A stretch of DNA of 64,000 nucleotides from Cordilura impudica (Eukaryota; Arthropoda; Insecta; Diptera; Scathophagidae). How positions within the stretch are numbered: the first letter of the stretch is position 1; every line of letters starts with the position of its first letter. Location of the stretch: NCBI GenBank assembly GCA_963682025.1, contig OY821517.1:339881644-339945643 (forward strand), written 5' to 3'. Positions 53,096 through 63,111 of the stretch are shown piece by piece. The notes beneath the pieces are model-generated. The model saw only the letters and a program-made list of their open reading frames with translations. It did no database searches and was not told the origin of the DNA. Both the position numbers and the translations under genes were made by a program.

Positions 53096-54599
53096 AACAT
53101 CTAAAGCAAATAATGCTAAAATACCTAGTTGTTAATAAAAAAAAACAATGTAAATATAGCAAAAAAAACTATAAATATATTAAATAATACAAATAATATA
53201 CATATATTATATATGTATATCCATAACAACTGCATGTTAGAAATAAGTCGGTATTATTTTATTTACATAAAATTCTGCAATATTTTGTTGTGGGGAAAAT
53301 ACATTTCTTTTGCATTAACAGAGTGTCACTTCATTTTGCTCAGCGTGACTATGCCGCAGTAGATGGCGCCACAATTTTTGTTCTAATTATCTTTGCAATC
53401 GTTATTTCAATTTTAACATGAATGTTAATATTTTCAACTGGATATCATACAGAACAATGTTAAGAGTATACACGGGCTGGTCTTTTATTTCATACGTATT
53501 TTCATTATTCTTTTACAAATATGAACATAAGTTTGGCATATTAACTTTTTGTTGTCTTTACAAAATAGAGTTACCGAGTTCATCAATGAGTTTTTTGCTT
53601 TCAAAACAGTTCTACATAGTTATATAGAATTATTATTCTGCTTTACCTACAAAATATCTGATTGCGATTACATCTAATTTTTAAAAATTGTTTATAATTA
53701 CTAAAGTATTATTACTCACATAAATATAAAATTGCACTTTTTAAATTTCCATTCAAATTTTAGAAAATATCAATTCTTATAAAAACTGAAATTAAAATTT
53801 CGAATTATAAACTAGAATATATTAATTGAATTTCAGAAAATCATATCAAAACGTCGGAAATAAAAATTTTTAATTTAGAAGACATCAATTGCATCTTTAA
53901 TATATAAATTTTATTCGTTAAACACAAATAGAAATTCCAAAAAAAAAAAAAACACCAAATACCTATGTTTACATTTAAAACATTTTTACAATTAAAAAAA
54001 AAATCTTGACATTCAGGAGAAATTAATAGCTTTTCAGTACCGCGATTCAGTAACTTCTTTTAACGATAGTCGAATCGTTAAAAAAAAGAAAATTGCAAAA
54101 TTATCAGTAAAATTTTTAAACGATATTCGCTATTGTTAAAGTCAGCTGTTGTTGTTATCTAAACGACAACCATTTTTGTGTTGTTTATTCAATCGATAAA
54201 AACTTAAATTTTTAGGTTGAAATGTCGTCATACATACATAAATAAAAATCATAAAATAGTGAAAATATTTTGCTTTAATTAAAAAACTTTTTTATATAAA
54301 TAAAAAATTTAAATAGCATATTCAATTCATTATTTCATTTTCAAATAAATACAAATAAATACCATTTCCAATTAGCACAATTTAATACATATAGCCATCC
54401 TACACAACCATTACCTTTGCACTGGAGGTTAGGGCGAGCTATTTAATTAGCAAATACTAAAGTAAACGAGAAGTTATGTCATATAACCGGAAACGCATGC
54501 ATATAGGTATATAACCTAAATGCATGCCGATCAGCAACCACGATCACCAAAAAGCAAACACCGAAATAAATCCGAAATAATAGAAAAGACGAAAACCAA
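53096..54599. other. AT-rich sequence, no gene recognised
   Basis: Frames at 53129-53627 are not protein-like. A quasi-palindrome GCATGCATATAGGT / AACCTAAATGCATGC lies at 54496-54528. No repeat family was assigned. Confidence 0.45.
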
Positions 54600-54747
54600 C
54601 CCAAAGAATTTGCTGAAATAATTTGGTATTAAGTTTAGCAAATTGTTTACTTTTTCCAATATTTTGTTTACATTTATTATCAATACTCAAACCGAGGTGG
54701 AGGGTATCAAAGATTCGGCACAGCCGAATTTAACACTCTTACTTGTT
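54600..54747 (-). mobile_element. Family B interspersed element, terminal fragment
   Basis: Minus-strand reading: AACAAGTAAGAGTGTTAAA, the hairpin ATTCGGCTGTGCCGAAT, TTTGATACCCT, then AATGTAAACAAAATATTGGA. It matches the start of 2297-2778. Only the hairpin end is preserved. Confidence 0.65.
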
Positions 54748-55017
54748 TTCTTTAAAAATTTTTATTTTTTTCAAAAAATTTTTCAATAATTTTTTTTACA
54801 AAATATATTTTCAAAGAATTTAAAAACAAAAAAATTTAATATAAAAATTATTTGAAATAAAAAAATTTTGAAATTTAAAAGAAAAAATTTTTTTTTATAA
54901 AAAAAAATATTTTGAAATTTAAAAAAAATTTATGTTATTGTTATGTTTTGTTGATCTGTATTGGAATAATAAGTTATTTATTGTTAATGTAAAGAAAGCT
55001 AAAAAATTGGAATAACT
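54748..55017. other. A/T homopolymer-rich sequence
   Basis: Nothing recognised beyond poly-A/poly-T mixtures. Confidence 0.5.
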
Positions 55018-55039
55018 CAGCTTGTTCGTACAAACTCTC

Positions 55040-55263
55040 GTTTGTTCTTTTCTTTCAAATGTTGAGTTAAATGGTTGATTAAGGATGAGGTGAAGTGATG
55101 GGCAGAAAGATGCTGAAGATGAACAAGTCGCTTTGTTCGAAAGTAGTTACTTCATCTAGCGCTGTCTTCAATTTTTTCCTATATTTCTCTTACATTACAA
55201 AAATTATAATCTCTCTTTAATTATAAAATATATACATGATCTTAAACCGAACAATAAATAACT
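55040..55263. repeat. Dispersed ~230-bp repeat (copy 2)
   Basis: Matches 32168-32395 (GATGAACAAGTCGCTTTGTT, CATCTAGCGCTGTCTTCAAT, AATAACTAATT) with scattered changes. Confidence 0.6.
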
Positions 55264-55299
55264 AATTAAAAAAAATTTTATTTCCAAAATTTTATTTCC

Positions 55300-55614
55300 A
55301 AATTTTTTTTTTTTTGTAAATTTCAAAAGATATTTTTTATATATTCGTTTTTTTTAATAAAAATTTTTTTTGTTGCAAATTTCAAAACATTTTTATGGTT
55401 TTTATTTTCAGAAGTTCGTTCATTTTTCAAAAGTGAAATTAATTATTCAAAAAAGGTTTTGAAAACAAATGAATCAAAAAATAAAAAATTAAGTAAAATT
55501 TTTTTTATTGTATGGAATTCATTTTCAAAAAATTGCCATTTGTATTTAGTTTTTAAAATATTTATATAAAAGAAATTTTTAGAAAACTGCTATTTATAAA
55601 AAAAGATTTAGTAA
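55300..55614. repeat. AT-rich block duplicated at 62340-62604
   Basis: TTTATGGTTTTTATTTTCAG, AAAGTGAAATTAATTATTCA and AGAAATTTTTAGAAAACTGC occur in the same order at 62375-62590. Each copy leads directly into a family B element. Confidence 0.65.
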
Positions 55615-56182
55615 AAACAAGTAAGGGTGTTAAATGTTAATATTATAACCAAGATTAAATGGCTAGATTTCACATTATAATGGCTATATTTTTTTACAAT
55701 GAGGTTTCAAATGAATAAGACAATTAATTATTTTTAGGTATTTGCGTACTTGTTCCAATTAAAAGTAATTATAAAATGCAATCAGCGTAAATATAAATAC
55801 ATAGAATTACATATTTGTTTGCTTAAAGAGAGTAAGAGTACAAGCATCTTGATTATTCTCTTACTATCACCGATAAACCATTCGACACTAAAAGGAGACA
55901 AGAGTAAAATACATGTGTTATATGAAATTTTATCTCTAGATTGTAAGCCTAGGGGCTCCAAATTCAATACCAATCTGCTGGAGATAACGACAAGCAATAT
56001 TATCGTAATTTTATGGAATTTTTCTCTTATGTCCATTAAATGTAGAATTATTGTTGTAAAAAGAAAAATCCTCTTTACAACATTATTAACGTAGATTTAC
56101 CCAAATAAATGGTTTATTTCGTGAATGAGCGTGATCTCATTAGATAGACGGACGGGCGGACATCGTTCTATTAGTGTATAAA
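55615..56182 (+). mobile_element. Helentron/DINE-like element, family B (long copy)
   Basis: AACAAGTAAGGGTGTTAAATG (hairpin decayed), then TGGCTAGATTTCACATTATA, a body shared with 62690-63100, then TGGTTTATTTCGTGAATGAG, the tract GACGGACGGGCGGACATCG (56147-56165) and ATTAGTGTATAAAA. The last part matches 2590-2690. The frames inside are coincidental. Confidence 0.65.
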
Positions 56183-56567
56183 AAAAATAAGTAAAAATAT
56201 AGTTTGAATTAAAAACTTTTATTCGGGATATTTTTTTGATTAAAAAAATATTAAATCGAGAATATATATTTTTTCAAATTAATGCACAATTAACTTTACA
56301 TTCAATTTTTTCAAGATTTTTTCAATATTTTTCTTCACTCAAACCTCTATAACTAGAAATCTGATTAACATAGGCTGTTGACACAAGTCTAAGAACACTC
56401 AGCGGATCAAGTTCTTTCTTTTGAGCTATTAACTGTTTAAGTTAAGTTTGAGCTTGAGGAAAGTTATGCGTGCACAATCAACTTTACATTATGTAACACT
56501 AAAGTTAACGTACAGATTGAGGAAAGTTAGAATTTGCACTCGAATTCGGAGTGCTGGGCTCTACTAG
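56183..56567 (+). mobile_element. Fragment ending in a Helitron 3' terminus
   Basis: The hairpin GCACTC-GAATTCG-GAGTGC at 56536-56554, then TGGGCTCTA and CTAG (56564-56567) followed by T. This is the same terminus as in 3477-3838 and 39173-39604. The upstream portion (56290-56530) is not shared with those copies, and the 5' end is not located. The first ~90 bp is the dispersed AT-rich block also present at 51195. Confidence 0.5.
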
Positions 56568-57101
56568 TTATTTTGATTATTAATATGACTATTTTCACTA
56601 TAAAAAAAAATTTTATTTCAAAAAATTTTTTTTGTAAATTTCGAGATATTTCTTTTACACTTTTTGTTTTTTTTTTTTAAATTAAAGATTGTTTTTTAAT
56701 GAAAACAAATTTAAAAAAAAAAAATAAATTTTTTTAAATTTTTTTGTTTTTCAAAAATTTTTTTTTATTTCAAAAAAAAATTTTTTTTTACAATAAAATA
56801 TTCTTTCAAAGAATTTTTGAATAAAAAAGAATTTTTTTTATTTCGAAAAAAAATTGAAAAAAAATTTTTTTTTAATTTTTAATATTTTTTTTCCAAAAAA
56901 ATTTTTTTTATTTAAAAAGTTTTTTCAAAAAATTTTTCAATATTTTTTTTACAACAAAATATATTTTCTAAAAAAAAAATTTTTTTAATAAAAATTTTTA
57001 AAGAAAATTTTTTGAAGAACACAAAATTTTTTTGATATAAAAAAAATTTTTATTTCAAAAAGTATTTATTTTGAAAATTTCAAAAGAAACTTTTTTATAT
57101 A
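56568..57101. other. A/T homopolymer-rich sequence
   Basis: Dense AAAA/TTTT alternation with no gene. It ends in TATATATA, where the LTR element is inserted. Confidence 0.6.
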
Positions 57102-57590
57102 TATAAGTTATTTTATATCAAAGGTTATAATATTTTAGTGGTGAATAATAACAGAAGTGTTTCTCTGAAATAATCAAAGTTTCTCTTTATTTGTACAAAA
57201 TTACACTTAACAACTAAAACAATGGTTTATTCTAACCTGAAATAATCAAAGAAACAACATTCAAAGTTGATTGTCCCACTGTTGTTTCTGGATTATTCTT
57301 ATTGGGTTTCTCTTATTGGATTACACTTATTATTTTATTTCTTATGTTCTATGTTCTCGCTTCGTGGCTTAGATTCTCTACCATGTGCTTACAGTATTGC
57401 AGTAAGATTCAAATGAACAATAAGAATTTGGAATTGTCATATTCCAATAAGATTACAGTGTTGCCATATGACTAAATTAAGAATAAGAATTCGGAATTAT
57501 TAATATTTAAAGAGTTTACAATGTTGCCTTATGATTTAATTAAAAATAGGAATTCTGTATTATGAAGATTAAGAAGACAATATTCTTACA
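57102..57590 (-). repeat. 3' LTR
   Basis: 489 bp. In element orientation it starts TGTAAGAATATTGTC and ends near AACTTATA. No differences from the 5' LTR were found by eye. Confidence 0.9.
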
Positions 57591-57607
57591 TCTCCCCCCT
57601 TAGAAAG
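57591..57607 (-). promoter_or_regulatory. Polypurine tract (plus-strand primer)
   Basis: Minus-strand CTTTCTAAGGGGGGAGA lies immediately upstream of the 3' LTR. This is the expected position and composition for second-strand priming. Confidence 0.85.
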
Positions 57608-57656
57608 AATATTTGGACAAAAAAAGAAAATTTTGGTGTAAAATCACTTATTCAGT

Positions 57657-60600
57657 TTAAATCAATGAATTGTTAGGGAGTGGGACTAGCTTAGAGATAT
57701 GAAATAAATTTGATTCTAATTTTTTATGTCCCATGTCAATTTCATACATTGATTTTGATATTTTTTTCAGAATTTTATAAGGACCAATTCTTAATTCATC
57801 TAATTTTTTTCGATTCAGTCGGTTTCCATTTTCAACATATATAAGATCCCCTATATTGAAATTATGATTTATTCTATTTCTATCGTATAGTTTTTTATTA
57901 TAATTATGATGTTTTATACTGTTTTCAAAAGCTTTTGTTCTATCAATTTGTAAAGTGTTGGTATTTTCTTGTTTTTTTAACTCGCTCGGCAGGATTGAGG
58001 TATCTTCGCCTCGTAATAAGTATCTAGGACTAAACTTAGTAACTGTGTGTTCTGTATCATTATATTTTTCTACGCAGTTATGTGCTATAGTGGTCCACGC
58101 ATATTTTCTGTCTTTCTCATTTACTGAACATCTAATTTTATTTACCAAAGTTTGATTAAGCCTTTCATTTAGGCCATTAGAAAATGGTGCATTTACTGCT
58201 GTAAAAATTATCGTAACGTTTTTTTGTTCTAGGTAATTTTTGAATTCTTTAGAATTTATGCCTGGATATTGGTCTGTAAGAACTATTTCTATATCATGTT
58301 CTTTAAGTACAGTTTCTGTTAATTTAATGAAGTCATTTGCGTTTTGTGTTTTTGAGGTAAGTATGTAGGCAAATCTCGTGAAATGATCTACAAGCAGATG
58401 TAAGTATTTCTTTGTTGATCTTGTGCCACCGAATCCGCCTATAGTGTCTATAGATACTATTTCAAACGGTTTTTTTGCAGGACCGAGATGTGACATCAGA
58501 CCTATCTTATCTTGTCCTCTTGATTTATTTTTAATGCAAATTTCGCAGTTTTTGCACACATATTTAATGCATTTCGAAATATTGGTGGCTGTATAGTATG
58601 GTAATATTTTGCTTTGCATTTGTTTTGCGCCAATGTGGCAGAAATTTTTGTGTACGTTTTCAATAAATTTCTTACAAAACGCCTCAGAAAGTATTATTTT
58701 ATCTTTCTTCCTTGTTCTTTTATAATACAAATTATTTTTCATAAGTAGTTTATCTCTATTATTCTTTATTATTTCATTATTTTTTTGATCATCAACAATA
58801 TTTTCTACGTTAATTAAATTAACAATTTTCAATTGATCATATTCGTCATCTTCAGGTTCTAACACTGGATTTCTACTCAAGCAGTCGGCTTCTATATTAT
58901 TTTTACCTGGATTATATATTAATTCAAAATCAAACTGTGATAAATAATAGGAAAGCTCACCTAACTCCTCATCGGTTCTAACTTTGATGTTCATGTTTTC
59001 TAGAGGTTTGTGATCTGAAAATACTTTAAATGGTCTGTTTATAAGCCAATATTGCCAATATTTGATGCATTCTTTAATTGCTAAACATTCTAAGTAAGTT
59101 GCTTTCTTTCTTTTTTGTGATTCGTTTAATTTTCTCGAAAAGTATGCCACTGGCTTTTCGGTTTTTCCATTTGGCTGTAGTTGTTTCAATTCAGCTCCTA
59201 CACCTAACAAACTTGCATCTGAATATATGTGTATCGGCAAATTTGGATCAAAGATTGCTAATACGGGCTGTGTGCAAAGGAAATCCTTTAAGTAATCAAA
59301 AGTTTTTTGGCAACCTTCTGACCAGATGAATTCTTGTCCTTTTCTTAGTAGATTATGTAAAGGTTCTAAAATAATCGCAATTTTTGGTACGTATCGATGA
59401 TAAAAATTAACTTTCCCTAGGAATTGTCTAATATTCTTCTGATTTTTAGGAATTGGAAAGTTTTTAATTGCGATTAGGTTGTCTTTCATTGGAGAAATTG
59501 TATTGCACTTTATAATGTGACCTAAGTATTGAACTGAGTCTAATGCAAACGTGCATTTAGAAAATTTTAATCTGAATCCTTCTTTCAATATTGCTTCTAA
59601 TAATTGTGATAAATGATTCACGTGATCTTTGAAGGATTTTGAAAAAACCAAAATATCATCAATATAATTCACTGTGAAGTCTGACAGCGTATGTTTTCTT
59701 ATTATATTATTTAATACTCTTTGAAAAATAGCCGGTGATGTCTTTAGTCCGAATGGTAAACAAGTCCATTGGAATTGCCCGTCTTGAGTTACAAACGCTG
59801 TCTTTCTCCTATCTTCAATTCGTAATGGTATCGACCAAAATGCTGAATTTATATCTAGTTTTGAAAAATATTTGCAGTTTCTTGTTTTTATTATCAAATC
59901 ATCAATCAATGGGAATGGTTGTGATTGAGGAACTACTATTTTATTTAAGTCTCTGAAATCTATGCATAGTCTTGATTTTTTATTTTCATCTCTTTTATAT
60001 GCTAGAGTAACTGGAGCAGCAAAAGGACTATATGACTCTTCTATTAAATTTTTTTTTAGTAACTCTGAGATTTGTTCTTCTATTTCTTTTTTATCCTCAA
60101 TTGTGCATCGATATGGTCGTTTGCTACAATATTTATCAATTATAAGATCTATTCTGGCTTCGTAATCTCTTACCACACCTATATCATATTTATCTTTTGC
60201 AAATATACTTTTATATTTGTCTATGAGATTCTGTATTATTTTTTTTTCATGATGACTCAAATGATTTGTTAAAACGTTAAAACTGTCTAAATCGACATGT
60301 TCATTGAAGTTTATTTCATATGTATATTTTCCTAAGTGCTTAGAGCTTTTCTGTTCTATTTGCAGTTTTTCATTTTGGATCAATTTGAACTTTTGTATAC
60401 AATCTAATCCTATAAGAAAGTCATGTTTGAAGTTTTCATTATCAATTACAAATACATCAATGTATTTTTCTATATTCAGTATTCTTGCTTTGATTTTTAT
60501 CAATTCTTTTGATTTGTACACACCATTAATTGTTCTTAAATTAACTTTTCGCTTTAGCTTAATCTTTTCTTGCTTCAAATTAACTAATTTTGAATTTATC

Positions 60601-60692
60601 AGTGATACATTTGAGCCTGAATCGTAAATAGCAAATAAATCTAAATTATCATTTAACGTTATTTGAAGTTCAATTAATGGTGGTATTCTGAG
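57657..60692 (-). CDS. pol: Pol polyprotein (protease, RT, RNase H, integrase), expressed by -1 frameshift
   Basis: About 1011 codons counted from the frameshift site at 60692; an internal Met at 60578 opens 973 codons. The protease comes first, with the active-site block YDSGSNVSLI upstream of that Met, so translation must enter from gag. RT has LCIDFRDLNK, FSKLDINSAFWSI, LPFGLKTSPAIFQR and the catalytic YIDDIL (about residues 305-310 from the Met). RNase H begins with PIHIYSDASLLGVGAEL and includes the FSDHKPL block. Integrase has an H-H-C-C zinc region (HKNFCHIG ... CKNCEIC), then SIDTIGG, LTDQYPG and NGLNERLNQTL for the DDE acids. A GPY/F-like module (ELRIGPYKILKK) stands near the C-terminus. 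No stop or frameshift interrupts it. Typical of Ty3/gypsy elements of the env-less mdg1/mdg3 kind; the clade is not resolved. Confidence 0.92.
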   Translation of the reverse strand, partial: LRIPPLIELQITLNDNLDLFAIYDSGSNVSLINSKLVNLKQEKIKLKRKVNLRTINGVYKSKELIKIKARILNIEKYIDVFVIDNENFKHDFLIGLDCIQKFKLIQNEKLQIEQKSSKHLGKYTYEINFNEHVDLDSFNVLTNHLSHHEKKIIQNLIDKYKSIFAKDKYDIGVVRDYEARIDLIIDKYCSKRPYRCTIEDKKEIEEQISELLKKNLIEESYSPFAAPVTLAYKRDENKKSRLCIDFRDLNKIVVPQSQPFPLIDDLIIKTRNCKYFSKLDINSAFWSIPLRIEDRRKTAFVTQDGQFQWTCLPFGLKTSPAIFQRVLNNIIRKHTLSDFTVNYIDDILVFSKSFKDHVNHLSQLLEAILKEGFRLKFSKCTFALDSVQYLGHIIKCNTISPMKDNLIAIKNFPIPKNQKNIRQFLGKVNFYHRYVPKIAIILEPLHNLLRKGQEFIWSEGCQKTFDYLKDFLCTQPVLAIFDPNLPIHIYSDASLLGVGAELKQLQPNGKTEKPVAYFSRKLNESQKRKKATYLECLAIKECIKYWQYWLINRPFKVFSDHKPLENMNIKVRTDEELGELSYYLSQFDFELIYNPGKNNIEADCLSRNPVLEPEDDEYDQLKIVNLINVENIVDDQKNNEIIKNNRDKLLMKNNLYYKRTRKKDKIILSEAFCKKFIENVHKNFCHIGAKQMQSKILPYYTATNISKCIKYVCKNCEICIKNKSRGQDKIGLMSHLGPAKKPFEIVSIDTIGGFGGTRSTKKYLHLLVDHFTRFAYILTSKTQNANDFIKLTETVLKEHDIEIVLTDQYPGINSKEFKNYLEQKNVTIIFTAVNAPFSNGLNERLNQTLVNKIRCSVNEKDRKYAWTTIAHNCVEKYNDTEHTVTKFSPRYLLRGEDTSILPSELKKQENTNTLQIDRTKAFENSIKHHNYNKKLYDRNRINHNFNIGDLIYVENGNRLNRKKLDELRIGPYKILKKISKSMYEIDMGHKKLESNLFHISKLVPLPNNSLI

Positions 60693-61798
60693 TTTTTTGG
60701 ATCAGTTTCACTTATTTCTACGTCTAATATAGAATTATTAACATATTTCATTTTGTTCTCCGTCTCTTTGAACCAGCAACTGGCTCCTGGGTGGAAGCGC
60801 GTACCTTTTCCTTTACTTTTACAGATTTCGCACGGTACTTTTTCTATTTTTTCTTTATTACCATAATTTTTATAATTTTTCTTATCAAAGTTTTTCCTCT
60901 GGACTAAACTTTCTAACTTCCCTATCTCATTATATAAGTCTTGAGTTTTTCTCAATTTTTCTCTATCGATTCTATCGGTTACAAAATTCGGCAAGCCAAT
61001 AGCGATCAAATCAATCAATGTTCCGTTATCAATACAATTTCTTATTTCTAATAGAAACTTTTCTTTTTTTATCGCATACTCTAACAAGGAGCCTGCTTGA
61101 TATTTGTATTGTAATGCATATCTTACTGAACACCATCCCATATTTGCAAATGTTTCACAAAAGTTTCGTTTCCAATCTTCCCAATTTGCTTGAATAGTTA
61201 GCTTCAAAAGTGTGCAACAATACCAATCTGAAGCACCTTTTTCCATGAACGATTTTAAAATTTCAATTTTTTTCCCATCTTGAGTTATATTAAATCGTTC
61301 ACATTCTTTTTCAAAGCTATCCATCCATTGATCCACATTTGGATTTTTCCCATTAAACTTTTCTATTGTAAATTCTTTAGCGATTATACCAATATTCTTT
61401 TCTTCTGATCTACTTTGGGTTTTTTCTATGAATGTTTCCAACAGTTGTTTTACAGATTCAGAATAAACATTACTTTCAATTGCTTGTGTTTTGACTTGTT
61501 CCTCTAAAAACGCACCATCAAATTGTAAATTATTCGCTTCGTCTAAATAAGCATTCCCCAATTCTGAAGTTAAATTTATCCAAACTTTCCTATATTGCCC
61601 TTTTTGTTTAATTGATTTCTTTACCTTTGCAAATGCCGCCGTTTTTATTAGTTCCTTATGGCATGCTGAATCGAGGTATTCATCGGGCATTACAAAAGTT
61701 CGGCCGTCTAACGTGTCAATGCAGGTTACGCAGATTACATTTGTTTTTGGCTCCTTTGCATAAGATTGAACCTTGAATGTGAATTGCAGCTTGTCCAT
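60674..61798 (-). CDS. gag: Gag-like protein
   Basis: 374 codons from ATG 61798 (MDKLQFTFKVQSY) to TAA 60674. The open frame extends four codons upstream without an ATG. The middle part has the helical, Trp-containing pattern of retrotransposon capsids (WMDSFEKECERF, ASDWYCCTLL, WEDWKRNFCETF). Near the C-terminus one Cys/His cluster, CEICKSKGKGTRFHPGASC, has the spacing C-x2-C-x9-H-x4-C rather than the usual C-x2-C-x4-H-x4-C. The last 8 codons overlap pol in the -1 frame. It should form the particle and bind RNA; the family assignment comes from position and pattern rather than a recognised homologue. Confidence 0.85.
   Translation of the reverse strand: MDKLQFTFKVQSYAKEPKTNVICVTCIDTLDGRTFVMPDEYLDSACHKELIKTAAFAKVKKSIKQKGQYRKVWINLTSELGNAYLDEANNLQFDGAFLEEQVKTQAIESNVYSESVKQLLETFIEKTQSRSEEKNIGIIAKEFTIEKFNGKNPNVDQWMDSFEKECERFNITQDGKKIEILKSFMEKGASDWYCCTLLKLTIQANWEDWKRNFCETFANMGWCSVRYALQYKYQAGSLLEYAIKKEKFLLEIRNCIDNGTLIDLIAIGLPNFVTDRIDREKLRKTQDLYNEIGKLESLVQRKNFDKKNYKNYGNKEKIEKVPCEICKSKGKGTRFHPGASCWFKETENKMKYVNNSILDVEISETDPKNSEYHH
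60692..60698 (-). promoter_or_regulatory. A AAA AAC slippery heptamer for -1 gag-pol frameshifting
   Basis: In the gag frame the codons read CCA AAA AAC, giving the canonical X XXY YYZ heptamer A AAA AAC. A one-base backward slip leads straight into CTC AGA ATA CCA and then the protease. It lies five codons before the gag stop (TCA GAA TAC CAC CAT TAA follows). No downstream pseudoknot was worked out. Confidence 0.85.
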
Positions 61799-61824
61799 TA
61801 TAAGTTCCAACGTGAATGTTGTTT
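61799..61824 (-). promoter_or_regulatory. Leader between 5' LTR and gag; primer-binding site unclear
   Basis: Only ~26 nt separate the LTR end from the gag ATG. A TGG, where a tRNA 3' CCA could pair, occurs at about 61807-61809 in TTGGAACTTATAATG, ~15 nt from the LTR and adjacent to the start codon. No standard insect PBS (TGGCGC-type) is seen at the LTR edge. Confidence 0.35.
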
Positions 61825-62313
61825 TATAAGTTATTTTATATCAAAGGTTATAATATTTTAGTGGTGAATAATAACAGAAGTGTTTCTCTGAAATAATCAA
61901 AGTTTCTCTTTATTTGTACAAAATTACACTTAACAACTAAAACAATGGTTTATTCTAACCTGAAATAATCAAAGAAACAACATTCAAAGTTGATTGTCCC
62001 ACTGTTGTTTCTGGATTATTCTTATTGGGTTTCTCTTATTGGATTACACTTATTATTTTATTTCTTATGTTCTATGTTCTCGCTTCGTGGCTTAGATTCT
62101 CTACCATGTGCTTACAGTATTGCAGTAAGATTCAAATGAACAATAAGAATTTGGAATTGTCATATTCCAATAAGATTACAGTGTTGCCATATGACTAAAT
62201 TAAGAATAAGAATTCGGAATTATTAATATTTAAAGAGTTTACAATGTTGCCTTATGATTTAATTAAAAATAGGAATTCTGTATTATGAAGATTAAGAAGA
62301 CAATATTCTTACA
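61825..62313 (-). repeat. 5' LTR
   Basis: 489 bp, apparently identical to 57102-57590. It contains the promoter by analogy with other LTR elements. Confidence 0.9.
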
Positions 62314-62339
62314 TATATGTATGTATCTATATATATTTT

Positions 62340-62604
62340 TTGTAATAAAAAAAAATTTTTTTTTGTAAATTTCATGACTTTTTTTATGGTTTTTATTTTC
62401 AGAAATTCGTTCATTGTTTAAAAGTGAAATTAATTATTCAAAAAAGGTTTTGAAACCAAATTAATAAAAAAAAAATAAAAAATTAATTAAAAAATTTTTT
62501 TTGTATGGAATTTATTTTCAAAAATTTGCCGTTTATATTTAGTTTTTAAAATATTTTTATAAAAGAAATTTTTAGAAAACTGCTATTTAAAAAAAAGTAA
62601 AAAC
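62340..62604. repeat. AT-rich block duplicated from/with 55300-55614
   Basis: The same order of words as the block upstream of the family B copy at 55615. The LTR element lies between the two copies. Confidence 0.65.
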
Positions 62605-63110
62605 AAGTAAGAGTGTAAAAACAAGTAAGAGTGTTAAATGCGGCTGTAGCGAATCTTTGATACCCTGCACCCGTGCGCTAAACGCAACATTATAACCAAG
62701 AAAAACTGGCTAGATTTCACATTATAATGGCTAGATTTTTTACAATGAGGTTTCAAATAAATAACACAATTAATTATTTTTAGCTATTTGCGTACTTTTT
62801 CCAATTTAAAGTAATTATAAAATGCAATCAGCGTATATATAAATACATAGAATTACATAATTGTTTGCTTAAAGAGAGTAAGAGTGCAAGCATCTTGATT
62901 ATTCTCTTACTCTCATCGATAAACGATTCGACATAAAAAGGAAACAAAAGTTAAATACATGTGTTACGTATAATTTTTTTTTTCAATTTTTATATGAAAT
63001 TTTATCTCTAGATTGTAAGCCTAGAGGCTCCAAATTCAATAACAATCTGCTCTAAATAACGACAAGCAATATTATCGTAATTTAATGGAATTTTTCTTTT
63101 GTGTCCATTT
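62605..63110 (+). mobile_element. Helentron/DINE-like element, family B (copy with duplicated tip)
   Basis: The tip AACAAGTAAGAGTG occurs twice in tandem (62603 and 62619), then a decayed hairpin ATGCGGCTGTAGCGAAT, TTTGATACCCTGCACCCG, and a body matching 55660-56060 (TGGCTAGATTTCACATTATA, AAAATGCAATCAGCGTA, CAAGCATCTTGATTATTCTC). The GACGGAC end is replaced by the repeat at 63112. Confidence 0.65.
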
Positions 63111-63111
63111 G

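Larger units (their letters stand above)
57102..62313 (-). mobile_element. Young Ty3/gypsy LTR retrotransposon (no env)
   Basis: Two 489-bp LTRs that look identical base for base (57102-57590 and 61825-62313) bracket gag and pol on the minus strand. A polypurine tract, AAGGGGGGAGA on the minus strand (57591-57601), abuts the 3' LTR, whose first bases are TGTAAGAATATTG. The flanks TATAT are compatible with a 4-5-bp duplication in TA-rich DNA. The domain order PR-RT-RNase H-IN is Ty3/gypsy. No third ORF is present. Identical LTRs and intact frames make this the youngest element in the window and possibly capable of movement. Confidence 0.92.

Noticed and set aside
54496..54528. Quasi-palindrome GCATGCAT...ATGCATGC
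   Set aside because: Isolated, imperfect and without an associated element; not enough to call a feature.
55750..56094. Overlapping frames on both strands of about 114 and 84 codons
   Set aside because: They lie inside a family B interspersed element and are broken in the sister copy at 62.7-63.1 kb.
57955..60627. Several plus-strand frames within the LTR element
   Set aside because: Antisense shadows of pol; the minus-strand frame carries all domain motifs.
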